Part shown: positions 35,260 to 44,356 of the stretch, piece after piece
How positions within the stretch are numbered: position 1 is the stretch's first letter
Layout of the letters: each line of letters starts with the position of its first letter
Position numbers and translations under genes: made by a program
Notes under the pieces: model-generated
Database searches by the model: none
What the model was told of the DNA's origin: nothing
Seen by the model: the letters and a program-made list of their open reading frames with translations, nothing else
Assembly: GCF_014841565.1 (NCBI RefSeq)
Contig: NZ_JACYUD010000001.1
Span: 124,001-188,000, forward strand
Reading direction: 5' to 3'
Source: Rhizobium sp. CFBP 8762
Lineage (GTDB): Bacteria > Pseudomonadota > Alphaproteobacteria > Rhizobiales > Rhizobiaceae
Length of the DNA stretch: 64,000 nucleotides

Positions 35260-35856
35260 ATGTCCAAGCCTGCCGTCGCCTACAACATCCCCAATCTGCT
35301 GACCTATGGCCGCATTCTCGCTGTGCCGTTGATTGTGCTGTGCTTCTTTGTAGAGGGCAAGCTGCAGTCGAGCGACTTTGCCCGCTGGACAGCATTGGGT
35401 ATCTTTATTGTAGCGTCGATAACGGACTTTTTCGATGGCTATCTGGCCCGCATCTGGAACCAGACCTCCAATATTGGCCGTATGCTGGACCCCATCGCTG
35501 ATAAATTGCTGGTGTCGACCGCGCTTTTGCTGATGGCCGCGGACACGGAACAGACGATTGCGGGCTGGTCGCTCTGGGCTGCTATTATCATTCTGTGTCG
35601 GGAAATTTTGGTGTCGGGCCTGCGCGAATATTTGGCAGCGCTTAAAGTCAGCGTGCCGGTGACGCGCATTGCCAAGTGGAAAACCACGGCACAGATGTTT
35701 GCTGTCGCATTCCTGTTGGCTGGTCCTGCGGGCGACAAGGTGCTGCCATACACAACCGAAATCGGCATTACACTGCTCTGGGTTGCTGCCATCCTCACCA
35801 TGTACACCGGCTATGATTATTTCCGCGCCGGTTTGAAACATGTGGTGAATGAATGA
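35260..35856 (+). CDS. pgsA: CDP-diacylglycerol--glycerol-3-phosphate 3-phosphatidyltransferase
   Basis: This 198-aa inner-membrane enzyme makes phosphatidylglycerol phosphate. The CDP-alcohol phosphatidyltransferase motif D-G-x2-A-R-x8-G-x3-D-x3-D is visible as FFDGYLARIWNQTSNIGRMLDPIADK, read in two parts at residues 54-79. It has about five membrane helices. It starts 80 bp after uvrC, and its stop codon overlaps moaD by 4 bp. Confidence 0.95.
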   Translation: MSKPAVAYNIPNLLTYGRILAVPLIVLCFFVEGKLQSSDFARWTALGIFIVASITDFFDGYLARIWNQTSNIGRMLDPIADKLLVSTALLLMAADTEQTIAGWSLWAAIIILCREILVSGLREYLAALKVSVPVTRIAKWKTTAQMFAVAFLLAGPAGDKVLPYTTEIGITLLWVAAILTMYTGYDYFRAGLKHVVNE

Positions 35857-36113
35857 GCTCGACCAACCTGATCTATTTTGCCTGGGTGCGCGAGCGTATT
35901 GGCAAAGGTGAAGAGGTTCTGGACCTGCCGCCATATGTCACGACGGTTCATGACCTGTTGGCCTATCTCCCATCGCTTGGCGAAGGCTATGCCGAAGCAC
36001 TTCAACAGCCGGACATGATCCGGGTTGCGCTGGATCAGGAACACAGCGAGCATGACGCGGAGCTGGCAGGCGTGCGTGAAATCGCAATTTTCCCGCCGAT
36101 GACCGGAGGCTGA
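35853..36113 (+). CDS. moaD: Molybdopterin synthase small subunit
   Basis: This 86-aa ubiquitin-like sulphur carrier ends in the required Gly-Gly (PPMTGG), which is thiocarboxylated by MoeB. With MoaE it converts precursor Z (cPMP) to molybdopterin. The start overlaps the pgsA stop (ATGA), and moaE follows 1 bp after its stop. Confidence 0.94.
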   Translation: MSSTNLIYFAWVRERIGKGEEVLDLPPYVTTVHDLLAYLPSLGEGYAEALQQPDMIRVALDQEHSEHDAELAGVREIAIFPPMTGG

Positions 36114-36114
36114 C

Positions 36115-36585
36115 ATGAGCTTCGTGCCCCGGAGCATCACCGTGCGCGTGCAGGCCGAGGACTTTAACGCAGATGCGGAAACCCACGCCCTTGCCCAAGG
36201 GCGGAGCGACATCGGAGCGCTGGTTGCCTTTACCGGCCTTTGCCGTGACGAGGGCGGTGCATTATCAGCTCTGGAACTGGAGCATTACCCCGGCATGGCA
36301 GAGGCGGAGATGATCCGAATTTCCCAATTGGCCATGGAACGCTTTGGTCTTTTGGGACTGACGGCCATTCATCGCTATGGGAAAATTCCGCCCGGTGGCC
36401 AGATTGTGCTGGTCATTGCCGCTTCATCACACCGCCAAGCTGCCTTTGATGGGGCAAATTTCGTGATGGATTACCTCAAGACCTCCGCGCCCTTCTGGAA
36501 AAAAGAGCACAGCGCAACCGGCGAGACAGGCAACTGGGTGGCAGCGCGCGATGCCGACGATACGGCCCGTGACCGCTGGCGATAA
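36115..36585 (+). CDS. moaE: Molybdopterin synthase catalytic subunit
   Basis: This 156-aa MoaE transfers sulphur from MoaD to cPMP. Family blocks are ALVAFTGLCRDE, LELEHYPGMAEAEM, AIHRYGKIPPGGQIVLVIAAS, HRQAAFDGANFVMDYLKT and PFWKKE, the last with the catalytic Lys pair. It begins 1 bp after the moaD stop and is the last gene of the operon, convergent with the DUF1232 gene, whose stop lies immediately after. Confidence 0.96.
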   Translation: MSFVPRSITVRVQAEDFNADAETHALAQGRSDIGALVAFTGLCRDEGGALSALELEHYPGMAEAEMIRISQLAMERFGLLGLTAIHRYGKIPPGGQIVLVIAASSHRQAAFDGANFVMDYLKTSAPFWKKEHSATGETGNWVAARDADDTARDRWR

Positions 36586-36978
36586 TCAGCTAAAAAGAAT
36601 CCGATAGAGCAGCACGATCCCCGCCGCCCATATCACGAACAGGGTCGTCAGTATGATGGCAACCGTCAGCAATGGCCGCTTGAAATAGCGCGCCACCCAA
36701 AGATCGGCCCTGCGTCCTGCATCCGAATAAACACCGTCGGGCAATCGTTTTGCAATCAGCCCTACCCCAAGCGGCACGATCACCAGATCATCGACAACAC
36801 CCAGAAACGGCACCGTAAACGGTATGAGATCGATGGGGCTGATCAAGTAAAGGCCGACAGCAAGGCTGGCGATTTTCAGGTGAAACGGGGTTCTCGGGTC
36901 CCGAAACGCATACCACAGCACCACAGCCTGTTTGCGAAATGACAAAAACCGGCGACGCAGAAACGAAAACAAAGCCAT
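36586..36978 (-). CDS. YkvA/DUF1232 family membrane protein
   Basis: This 130-aa protein has the DUF1232 core: FHLKIASLAVGLYLISPIDLIPFTVPFLGVVDDLVIVPLGV. The conserved Y-L-x-S-P-x-D-L-I-P motif is intact. A C-terminal membrane helix ends WAAGIVLLYRIL. Function is unknown in all homologues I know. It lies convergent to moaE with no gap, and its promoter region faces ubiB. Confidence 0.88.
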   Translation of the reverse strand: MALFSFLRRRFLSFRKQAVVLWYAFRDPRTPFHLKIASLAVGLYLISPIDLIPFTVPFLGVVDDLVIVPLGVGLIAKRLPDGVYSDAGRRADLWVARYFKRPLLTVAIILTTLFVIWAAGIVLLYRILFS

Positions 36979-37093
36979 ATCAATCCCCTATACTCATCCA
37001 CATATATAAGCGAGGCGGCAGGAAACAAGATTGACCGGCGCGTATCCTTCCCTAAGTTGAGCCCCATGGTATAGTCGGCGCACGGGGTAAGGC

Positions 37094-38731
37094 ATGCTGG
37101 AAACATTGATCATTGCCGCGCGTGATAGAAAACGCCTGTCCGATATTGCAACCATTCTGGTGCGCTTCGGGCTGGCGGATATTGTCGAAAGGCTTGGTAT
37201 TACCGCCCTTCCCGGCATCAGCACGCCGGACGATGTGAAATCACTGACGTTTGCGGAGCGTCTTCGCCGTGCCATTGAGGCCTTGGGACCGACCTTCATC
37301 AAGCTTGGGCAGATTTTATCGACGCGGGCCGATTTGCTGCCACCCGACCTGACACAAGAGCTTGAAAAACTTCAAGCCAAAGTGCCGCCAATCCCTTGGG
37401 CCGATATCGAGGCGCAGGTGGAAGCCGATCTTGGTGCGGCACCGGAAACGGTATTTGCGGAGTTTGACCGTGAGCCCCTCGCCTCCGCATCCATCGCACA
37501 GGTCTACCGTGCCCGGCTGAAAACCGGCGAGGCGGTTGTGGTAAAGGTGCGGCGCAGCGGCTTGCGGCAGATTGTTGATGCCGATCTGCGCCTTCTGGCC
37601 CATGCCGCAACGCTGGCAGAAAAGACCTGGCCCGAACTGCAACCGTATCAGCCCCGCGCTATCTTGCGCAACGTTGGCGAAGCGATCATGCAGGAGCTTG
37701 ATCTGGCCCATGAGGGTCGCAATTGCGAAGACGTCGCCCGCAATTTTGCCGATCAACCCGATATCGTTTTTCCAAAAATTTACTGGGACTATACAGGCGA
37801 GCGTTTGCTGGTGCAGGATTTCATCGATGGAACCGCACCCGCCCGCGATGGTCGTCTGGAAGCGAGGGGGCTCGACGGCAAGGTATTGGCTGAACGTGGC
37901 TCTCGCGCTTTCCTGAAAATGGCGCTGATTGACGGGTTGTTCCATGGCGATCCCCATCCGGGCAATCTCTTGGCGCTGCGGGGAAACAGGATTGGTTTTA
38001 TCGACTTCGGCATGGTCGGGCGCATTTCCGACAAACGGCGTCAGCAATTGCTGTCCCTCGTCGCCGCCATTGTCGCGGCCAATGCCGAGCAGGTCACTGC
38101 CGTGCTGCTGGACTGGTCGCGGGGCACTCATGTCGATTTTTCAAAACTGGAGGATGCGTCGCAGGCGTTTATTGCCCGCCATGGTCATGCGCGGCTTGAT
38201 CTGGGCCAAGCCATCACCGACTTCATGGCGCTGGCGCGTGAGAACAGTCTGGTTCTGCCCGCCGACCTCGCAATCCTGTTTAAGGCCCTGATCACCGCCG
38301 ATGGTGTCATGAAACGGCTCGATCCGGATTTCGATGTGATTGCCAGTGCCCGCCCTCTGGTCGAGAACGCTATGCGAGCCCGCTTTTACCCGGACGCGTT
38401 GCAGCAACAGGCGCAACGTCTGGCCCTTGATCTGCATGGCGTGGCATCCGATTTGCCCGCCCTGTTTCGGCTGCTGCTCTACCGTTTACGGCAAGGGCGC
38501 ATTGGTGCGGATATTTCTGTAACGGGGCTGGATGGTCTGGGGGAGCATATCGAGCGGGCCGCCACGCGGCTTGCCTTGTCTGTGGTCATCGCGGCCTTTG
38601 CGCTCGGACTGGCACCCGGACTGATGAATGCAGGACCGGAACTTTTCGGTATACCGGTCTTCGCTTTGGCCGGATGCCTGGTTATTCTGGCTGGCATTGC
38701 CTGGCTGCTTGGCCTGAAAATCCGCAAATAA
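37094..38731 (+). CDS. ubiB: UbiB/AarF atypical kinase (ubiquinone biosynthesis)
   Basis: This 545-aa protein belongs to the ADCK/COQ8 family needed for ubiquinone synthesis. Hallmarks are the KxGQ motif (TFIKLGQILSTRADLLPP), the Ala-rich nucleotide loop ASIAQVYRA, VKVRRSGL with the catalytic Lys, HGDPHPGN and IDFGMVG. Two C-terminal hydrophobic helices (from about residue 495) anchor it to the membrane. It probably acts as an ATPase rather than a protein kinase. No other ubi gene is adjacent. It is convergent with ndk. Confidence 0.93.
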   Translation: MLETLIIAARDRKRLSDIATILVRFGLADIVERLGITALPGISTPDDVKSLTFAERLRRAIEALGPTFIKLGQILSTRADLLPPDLTQELEKLQAKVPPIPWADIEAQVEADLGAAPETVFAEFDREPLASASIAQVYRARLKTGEAVVVKVRRSGLRQIVDADLRLLAHAATLAEKTWPELQPYQPRAILRNVGEAIMQELDLAHEGRNCEDVARNFADQPDIVFPKIYWDYTGERLLVQDFIDGTAPARDGRLEARGLDGKVLAERGSRAFLKMALIDGLFHGDPHPGNLLALRGNRIGFIDFGMVGRISDKRRQQLLSLVAAIVAANAEQVTAVLLDWSRGTHVDFSKLEDASQAFIARHGHARLDLGQAITDFMALARENSLVLPADLAILFKALITADGVMKRLDPDFDVIASARPLVENAMRARFYPDALQQQAQRLALDLHGVASDLPALFRLLLYRLRQGRIGADISVTGLDGLGEHIERAATRLALSVVIAAFALGLAPGLMNAGPELFGIPVFALAGCLVILAGIAWLLGLKIRK

Positions 38732-38757
38732 AAACGCCCCGCTAAAAAGCGAGGCGT
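38731..38757 (-). terminator. Rho-independent terminator of ndk
   Basis: Read on the minus strand, ACGCC-t-CGCT pairs with AGCG-g-GGCGT around a UUUU loop. TTTTATTT follows, a good U tract for ndk. In the ubiB direction the tail is poor, so it acts mainly on ndk. Confidence 0.75.
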
Positions 38758-38778
38758 CTGTGTACAATCAGGTTGGTA

Positions 38779-39201
38779 TCAACCGACGATTTCTGTACCG
38801 GCAAACCAGTAAGCGATTTCAACAGCAGCTGTTTCCGGTGCATCCGAACCGTGAACCGAGTTTTCGCCGATGGACAGGGCGTGCACTTTGCGGATCGTGC
38901 CTTCGTCAGCGTTTGCAGGGTTGGTTGCACCCATGATTTCGCGGTTCTTGAGAATAGCGTTTTCACCTTCCAGAACCTGAACGACCGTTGGGCCGGATGT
39001 CATGGATTCGACCAGTTCACCGAAGAAAGGGCGCTCTTTGTGAACGGCGTAGAAGCCTTCGGCTTCGCGCTGGCTCATCCAGACGCGCTTGGAAGCGACG
39101 ACACGCAGGCCCGCATCTTCCAGCATGGTGGTGATTGCGCCAGTGAGGTTGCGCTTGGTTGCGTCTGGCTTGATCATCGAAAATGTGCGTTCAATCGCCA
39201 T
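38779..39201 (-). CDS. ndk: Nucleoside diphosphate kinase
   Basis: This 140-aa enzyme equilibrates nucleoside di- and triphosphates. It has the start [12 protein letters not shown] and the active-site histidine in [16 protein letters not shown]. Length and sequence are typical of proteobacterial Ndk. It is single-gene, with a terminator downstream and 132 bp to divergent dinB-like. Confidence 0.97.
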   Translation of the reverse strand: MAIERTFSMIKPDATKRNLTGAITTMLEDAGLRVVASKRVWMSQREAEGFYAVHKERPFFGELVESMTSGPTVVQVLEGENAILKNREIMGATNPANADEGTIRKVHALSIGENSVHGSDAPETAAVEIAYWFAGTEIVG

Positions 39202-39333
39202 CGGTTTATCCTTAAGAGGTTATGCAATGATTGGACGCGTTGAATAGACGGCAAAGCATTGCAAAACAAGGGGTGACATGGAAGTTTGCGTTGACTGACG
39301 CCTGAAATTCCATTCATTGAAGGGGACCTGTCC

Positions 39334-39858
39334 TTGCTGAACCAGTTCAATATGCTTGCCGCCTACAATCGCTGGGCCAACAACCGTGTCACTGCCGCTG
39401 CCCGCCATTTAAGCGAAGCGGAATACCGCGAGGACAAGGGTGCGTTTTTCGGCTCCATGCACGGCACGCTCAATCATATTCTCGCGGCTGATCAGATCTG
39501 GTTGAAGCGCTTTACCGGTGTCGGGGATGCCCCGCCTTCGCTCGATACTATCCTCTGCCCAACCTTGACCGAGCTTGAGGCCGCCCGCAGCGCGCTCGAC
39601 ACACGCATCATCGACTGGATCGCCAACCTGACCATGGCCGATCTAACCGCTGACGTCACCTACACCCCCATGACGTCGCCCATCCCCGTCACCCATCCTT
39701 TGGCGCCGGGGCTGACACACGTCTTCAACCACCAGACCCATCATCGCGGTCAGGCGCATATGATCCTGACCGCTCTTGGCAAACCATCCATCACGCTTGA
39801 TCTCATCAGCTTCGTGCGGGCCGATGGCGTGGAATGGCTGCGGCCAAATTCGGTTTAA
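39334..39858 (+). CDS. DinB-family protein (putative metal-dependent hydrolase)
   Basis: This 174-aa four-helix-bundle protein of the DinB/YfiT type has three histidines expected to bind a metal: one in MHGTLNHILAADQIW and two in FNHQTHHRGQAHM. Family members act in thiol or stress metabolism, but this one has no assigned substrate. The start is TTG 39334 because AAGGGGA lies 7-8 nt upstream; ATG 39352 has no ribosome site. The ABC-F gene follows 39 bp later. Confidence 0.87.
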   Translation: MLNQFNMLAAYNRWANNRVTAAARHLSEAEYREDKGAFFGSMHGTLNHILAADQIWLKRFTGVGDAPPSLDTILCPTLTELEAARSALDTRIIDWIANLTMADLTADVTYTPMTSPIPVTHPLAPGLTHVFNHQTHHRGQAHMILTALGKPSITLDLISFVRADGVEWLRPNSV

Positions 39859-39897
39859 CCCCTTGCGTTCCGGCCTCTGCTGCGCCAAAACGCCGAC

Positions 39898-41790
39898 ATG
39901 ATTACGATATCCGGACTTTCGGCCCGCATAGCAGGGCGCCTGTTGATCGACGATGCCAGCGTGGCGCTTCCAAGCGGCATCAAGGCCGGTCTTGTGGGCA
40001 AAAACGGCGCGGGGAAATCCACCCTGTTTCGCATCATCACCGGCGATTACGCCTCGGAAATGGGATCGATTTCCATTCCGAAAAATGCGCGCATCGGTCA
40101 GGTGGCCCAGGAAGCCCCAGGCACCGAAGAGCCGTTGATCGACATCGTGCTGAAGGCCGACAAGGAGCGCGAGGCCTTGATGGCGGAGGCTGAAACAGCC
40201 ACCGACCCCAATCGCATTGCCGACATTCAGATGCGACTGTCCGATATCGGCGCGCATTCCGCCGAAAGCCGCGCCGCCAGCATTCTGGCCGGTCTCGGTT
40301 TTGATCAGGCAGCCCAGCAGCGTCCCGCATCCAGCTTCTCCGGCGGGTGGCGCATGCGCGTGGCGCTGGCCGCCGTGCTGTTTTCAGAGCCGGACCTGCT
40401 GCTTTTGGATGAGCCGACCAACTATCTCGATCTGGAAGGCACGCTGTGGCTGGAAGACTATATCCGCCGCTACCCTCACACGGTCATTATCATCAGCCAT
40501 GACCGGGACCTGTTGAACACGGCGGTCAACGCCATTGTGCATCTCGATCAGCAGAAACTCACCTTCTATCGCGGCTCCTATGATCAATTCGAGCGCCAAC
40601 GCGCCGAAGCCAATGAGCTGCAAACCAAGGCCAAAGCCAAGAACGATGCGGCCCGCAAGCATCTGCAGGCCTTTATCGACCGGTTCAAGGCCAAGGCATC
40701 GAAAGCCCGGCAGGCACAAAGCCGCGTGAAGGCGCTGGAGCGTATGGGCACGGTGTCGTCCGTTATTGAGGATCATGTTCAGAGCTTCAAATTTCCCGAT
40801 CCCGAGAAAGAAGCGGCATCCCCCATCATCGCCATTGATGAGGCAGCGGTTGGCTACACGCCGGGCAAACATATTCTGCAGGATTTGACCCTGCGGATCG
40901 ATACCGATGACCGCATCGCCCTTCTGGGCTCCAACGGCAACGGTAAATCGACCTTCGCCAAGCTGATTTCCGGCAAGCTTGCGCCGGCCAATGGCGGCTC
41001 GCTGCAGGTTGCGCCCGGCTTGAAAATCGGCTTTTTCGCGCAGCACCAGTTGGACGATTTGATCCCCGATCAGAATGCCGTGGAGCATGTGCGCCGCCGC
41101 ATGCCCGGCGCAACCGAAGGCAAGGTGCGTGCCCGCGTGGCGCAGATGGGGCTGGCAACAGCCAAGATGGACACGGTTGCCCGCGACCTCTCCGGTGGTG
41201 AAAAAGCCCGGCTGCTGATGGGTCTCGCCGCTTTCGATGCGCCCAACCTGCTGATCCTCGATGAGCCAACCAACCATCTGGACATTGACAGCCGCAATGC
41301 GCTGATACAGGCGCTGAACGAGTATTCCGGCGCTGTCATTCTGATTTCGCATGATCGGCATTTGATCGAAGCCACTGCCGATCGGCTGTGGCTGGTTAAC
41401 AACGGCACCGTGACAAATTTTGATGGAGACCTTGAAGATTACCGCAACATTGTCGTCTCCGGCTCCAAAGGCAAGGGAAAAGCCAAAGGCAATGGCGAGG
41501 ACAACCGCAGCAAGGCCGAGCAGCGCAAAGCCAACGCCGACAAGCGCGCCGCCTTTGCCCCATTGAAGAAAAAGATCAATGAAATGGAGGCCTTGACCGC
41601 CAAGCTTAACAAGCAGATTCAGGCTCTGGACAAGGAGCTTGAAGATCAGGACCTGTACGACAAGTTCCCGGACAAGGCGGCTGCGAAAGTGCGTGAACGG
41701 GCGGACGTGGTTTCAAAGCTTGCCAAGGCTGAGGAAAAATGGCTGGAACTGTCCAGCGAGTATGAAGAGGCTATGGGTAGCGGGGTTTGA
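39898..41790 (+). CDS. ABC-F family ATPase
   Basis: This 630-aa soluble protein has two ABC domains: Walker A GLVGKNGAGKSTLFR near residue 35 and GSNGNGKSTFAKL near residue 345. Signatures are SFSGGWRMR and LSGGEKAR, and Walker B motifs are LLLLDEPTNYLDL and LILDEPTNHLDI. The P-site linker between them is charged and helical. The C-terminal coiled coil (KADKRAAFAPLKKKINEMEAL) fits the Uup/YheS-like group. ABC-F proteins act on ribosomes (translation factors or antibiotic protection); there is no sign of a resistance role here. It ends at a clear terminator. Confidence 0.92.
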   Translation: MITISGLSARIAGRLLIDDASVALPSGIKAGLVGKNGAGKSTLFRIITGDYASEMGSISIPKNARIGQVAQEAPGTEEPLIDIVLKADKEREALMAEAETATDPNRIADIQMRLSDIGAHSAESRAASILAGLGFDQAAQQRPASSFSGGWRMRVALAAVLFSEPDLLLLDEPTNYLDLEGTLWLEDYIRRYPHTVIIISHDRDLLNTAVNAIVHLDQQKLTFYRGSYDQFERQRAEANELQTKAKAKNDAARKHLQAFIDRFKAKASKARQAQSRVKALERMGTVSSVIEDHVQSFKFPDPEKEAASPIIAIDEAAVGYTPGKHILQDLTLRIDTDDRIALLGSNGNGKSTFAKLISGKLAPANGGSLQVAPGLKIGFFAQHQLDDLIPDQNAVEHVRRRMPGATEGKVRARVAQMGLATAKMDTVARDLSGGEKARLLMGLAAFDAPNLLILDEPTNHLDIDSRNALIQALNEYSGAVILISHDRHLIEATADRLWLVNNGTVTNFDGDLEDYRNIVVSGSKGKGKAKGNGEDNRSKAEQRKANADKRAAFAPLKKKINEMEALTAKLNKQIQALDKELEDQDLYDKFPDKAAAKVRERADVVSKLAKAEEKWLELSSEYEEAMGSGV

Positions 41791-41792
41791 GA

Positions 41793-41838
41793 ATTAGCGC
41801 CGTGCCAGTAAGGTTTTGTTCGGCGCTAATTTTATTAT
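41793..41838 (+). terminator. Rho-independent terminator after the ABC-F gene
   Basis: ATTAGCGCCG (41793-41802) pairs with CGGCGCTAAT (41821-41830), a perfect 10-bp stem with an 18-nt loop. TTTATTATTT follows. It ends only a few bases before the stop codon of the convergent orphan gene. Confidence 0.85.
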
Positions 41839-42296
41839 TTCGTTCCTAACAAACTGGACCACTGAGACTTGAACTCTGCAATCTGCAAATCCCAGTTTGC
41901 ATCTGATTTGGCAATATCATTCCTATGTCCATCGATCCGCTGTTGAAGTTGCACTTGTTGTGACGGTTCGGCAGCAATGATAGCTTGGTAGTCGTCAATC
42001 ACCCTTTGTAATCCAACCGCGTAATTGTTTTTCACGCTCTGCATATCTGCAATTGATGCCTCGATCATTGGTTTGTCAATGAGAGCAAATTGTTGCAAGA
42101 CAGCAGAATGGGTCACTCTGTACGGCTCCCAGTCATCCGGCGCTTTGATATGCCGCGAAATGCCTAACGTGATCTTCTCACTCATTGTTGTTTGATGGAC
42201 TTCCAGTTTGAATCTGAGTTCATCGACCTCGCTTTTTGTAGATTTTGGGGAAACTGTTAGGCCCCTTAGGATAGAAAATTCCTGACTAATTCGCAT
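41835..42296 (-). CDS. Hypothetical orphan protein (153 aa)
   Basis: This soluble, helical protein has no signal peptide or membrane segment and contains an extended coiled-coil-like C-terminal half (DYQAIIAAEPSQQVQLQQRIDG). I recognise no family. AGGAGG lies 8 nt before ATG 42296, an excellent ribosome site, which decides the start over ATG 42332. The coding strand is lower in GC and uses more A/T-ending codons (many AAT, ATT, TTG, GAT) than its neighbours, hinting at recent acquisition. It is isolated between a terminator and a divergent deacetylase gene. Confidence 0.7.
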   Translation of the reverse strand: MRISQEFSILRGLTVSPKSTKSEVDELRFKLEVHQTTMSEKITLGISRHIKAPDDWEPYRVTHSAVLQQFALIDKPMIEASIADMQSVKNNYAVGLQRVIDDYQAIIAAEPSQQVQLQQRIDGHRNDIAKSDANWDLQIAEFKSQWSSLLGTK

Positions 42297-42520
42297 TCTA
42301 TCTGCCTCCTGTTTTGTAGAGGATGACGACACAAGTTGGTTTGAGGCTTACGCGCACAATCCTGAATTGATTTAGGCTTGTCTTATTATTATGCCCGCGC
42401 GCCGCGCGTCTCTATGAAATACCGCCTCCATCCTTAAGAAAACACGAATATTGTAAACCGCCTGTTAACCATACGGGCAGAAAGGTGCGCTCAACATCAC
42501 TCCTGATTTGAGTCGCCTTC

Positions 42521-43369
42521 ATGCCGCATCCGCGCCTGCTTCTGCCTGTCACATTCGCTTTGCTTTGCCTTGCCGGTTGCGCCACCAAGCCGACCGCCTC
42601 CGCCCAAACCTCCTATGTGGCCGTAAAGCCTGAAAACGCCACGACCGATGTGGCAGCCATCGTTGCGCGTCCGGGTAATCTATCGGCACTGACCGGCGGG
42701 CTGGCGGGCCGCACGCTGGACGTGACCTCGCTGGATGATGTCAAACTCCAGCCGCGTGAAGTGATTTTGACGTTTGATGACGGCCCCATTCCAGGCAAGA
42801 CGGAGCGCATTCTTGCAACGCTCGATACGTTTGGGGTCAAGGCTACCTTCCTGATGGTGGGTGAAATGGCAAAGACGTATCCCGACATTGCGCAACTGGT
42901 GCAAAAGCACGGACATGCCATCGGCAGCCACACCTATCGCCATGCCAATCTCCAGAACCTGAATTTTGAAGCAGCTCTGGCCGAAATCAACCGTGGCAAG
43001 CGCGCAGTGGAAAATGCCATTGGTGAAGAAGCGCACTTTTTCCGTTTCCCCTATCTGGCTGATACAAAGCGCTTGCGGACGGGCCTCAAGAACCGGGGCG
43101 ATATCGTTCTGGATGTCGACGTCGATTCGAAAGACTATTTCAAGGTGACGCCCGATGCCGTGATCGGTCGCACCATGGCAACACTGCGCGACAAAGGTCA
43201 GGGTATTATCCTGATGCACGACATCCACACCCGCACCGAGACCATGCTTCCAGCGTTGTTGAAGCGATTGCGCCACGATGGCTACAGGGTGGTTACCCTG
43301 CGGTTCGGAAAGCCCAAGGATGCGCCCTTGCTGGCGCGCCTCACACCCTTGTCATCGCCGAAAGCGTAA
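42521..43369 (+). CDS. Polysaccharide deacetylase (NodB-domain) lipoprotein
   Basis: This 282-aa protein has a lipobox (ALLCLAGC, lipidated Cys near residue 19). A carbohydrate esterase 4 domain follows: TFDDGP (catalytic Asp and metal Asp), SHTYRH (metal-binding H-x3-H), FFRFPYL and ILMHDIH. It probably removes acetyl or other acyl groups from an envelope polysaccharide or peptidoglycan in the periplasm. The substrate is unknown. The DUF4174 gene follows 61 bp later in the same direction. Confidence 0.9.
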   Translation: MPHPRLLLPVTFALLCLAGCATKPTASAQTSYVAVKPENATTDVAAIVARPGNLSALTGGLAGRTLDVTSLDDVKLQPREVILTFDDGPIPGKTERILATLDTFGVKATFLMVGEMAKTYPDIAQLVQKHGHAIGSHTYRHANLQNLNFEAALAEINRGKRAVENAIGEEAHFFRFPYLADTKRLRTGLKNRGDIVLDVDVDSKDYFKVTPDAVIGRTMATLRDKGQGIILMHDIHTRTETMLPALLKRLRHDGYRVVTLRFGKPKDAPLLARLTPLSSPKA

Positions 43370-43430
43370 ATCCTTGCCTGTCTGGTCCGGCGCTCCATAT
43401 TGGAAGGCACGAGCAAACAGGTGAAGCATC

Positions 43431-43871
43431 ATGTTGAAATGGACAGGCCTGATGACCGGACTGACGCTGTGTCTGATGGCAAGCACGGATGTCAGCGGAG
43501 CTTCGACCACAGGCCTTGAACAGTTTCGATGGAAGAACCGGGTTCTGGTCGTCTTCGCCGACCGGACAGGCGCGATGGCGAATGAGCAGGTCGAGCGGTT
43601 GAAACGCGTCAATCCCGGTGCCACTGAGCGTGACATGGTGCTGGTTCTGATCAAGGGCAATGCCGTTCAGACATTCCCGACCGCACGCGCGTCTCTGGAT
43701 GCCTCGGCTCTGCGGACCAGGCTGAACGGCCCCGATGATGGCAGTTTCGAGGTCCTGCTGATCGGCAAGGATGGCGGCATCAAACTGCGCGATACCAAGC
43801 CGGTTGCAACCGACGCCCTGTTTACGCTGATCGATACCATGCCGATGCGCTCAAACGAAACACGCAAGTGA
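43431..43871 (+). CDS. DUF4174 domain protein, secreted
   Basis: This 146-aa protein has an N-terminal signal-like helix (MLKWTGLMTGLTLCLMAS) and a thioredoxin-fold-like DUF4174 domain. Family marks are FRWKNRVLVVFAD at the start and FEVLLIGKDGGIKLRDTKPV near the end, with Asp-Gly-Gly and Lys-x-Arg conserved. There is no redox CxxC pair. Function is unknown. It probably sits in the periplasm and may be cotranscribed with the deacetylase. Confidence 0.82.
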   Translation: MLKWTGLMTGLTLCLMASTDVSGASTTGLEQFRWKNRVLVVFADRTGAMANEQVERLKRVNPGATERDMVLVLIKGNAVQTFPTARASLDASALRTRLNGPDDGSFEVLLIGKDGGIKLRDTKPVATDALFTLIDTMPMRSNETRK

Positions 43872-43900
43872 TCGAAAGATACAAGTGACCCTGCGCGTCA

Positions 43901-44350
43901 TCAAGCTTTCTTGACCCAACGCCGGTCTTCATTCTGCTGCCAATAGGTCAGCGTGTGCCCCTCGCCCTTCAGCCGTTTCCAATGGCTGCGGGCTCCCTCC
44001 AATTGCGGCTGGTCGTATCCGTCAAACATGAACACCACCCGCTCGTATGGCGCGAGATCCGGTGGCTCTGCACCATCCACGAGGAACCGTACCGTGGCGT
44101 CGTTCCCGTTGTCGGCTGTCGCCGTCAAGAGAACCGGCTGCTCGCCCGAAAACTCCATCTCGTCCGTGCCATGCGGCAAAAAGCTATCGTCGCGGTAGGT
44201 CCAGAGATGGGTGTCGAGGGAATCGCGCCCCTCGACAGTTGCCGTCTGCACCACCACCCGCCAGCCGCGCTCCAGACTTTTGTCCAGAAGCGGCGGCAAG
44301 GCGTCTTGCAGTTTGGATTCGGTCAGGTGGTAGAATAGAATTTCCGTCAT
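43901..44350 (-). CDS. holC: DNA polymerase III subunit chi
   Basis: This 149-aa HolC links the clamp loader to single-strand binding protein at the replication fork. It starts EILFYHLTESKLQDALPPLLDKSLERGWRVVVQ. It continues LWTYRDDSFLPHGT and PYERVVFMFDGYD, all family-typical. It begins 6 bp after pepA, the conserved pepA-holC arrangement, so the two are cotranscribed. Confidence 0.95.
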   Translation of the reverse strand: MTEILFYHLTESKLQDALPPLLDKSLERGWRVVVQTATVEGRDSLDTHLWTYRDDSFLPHGTDEMEFSGEQPVLLTATADNGNDATVRFLVDGAEPPDLAPYERVVFMFDGYDQPQLEGARSHWKRLKGEGHTLTYWQQNEDRRWVKKA

Positions 44351-44356
44351 GGCAGT

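Noticed and set aside
35228-35301. Short ORF starting at ATG 35228 and overlapping the pgsA start out of frame
   Set aside because: It has GGGAAG upstream and 24 codons, but no conservation evidence; a chance frame is as likely as a leader peptide.
33782-35395. 537-codon frame antisense to uvrC
   Set aside because: UvrC on the other strand has all expected domains; the antisense frame has none.
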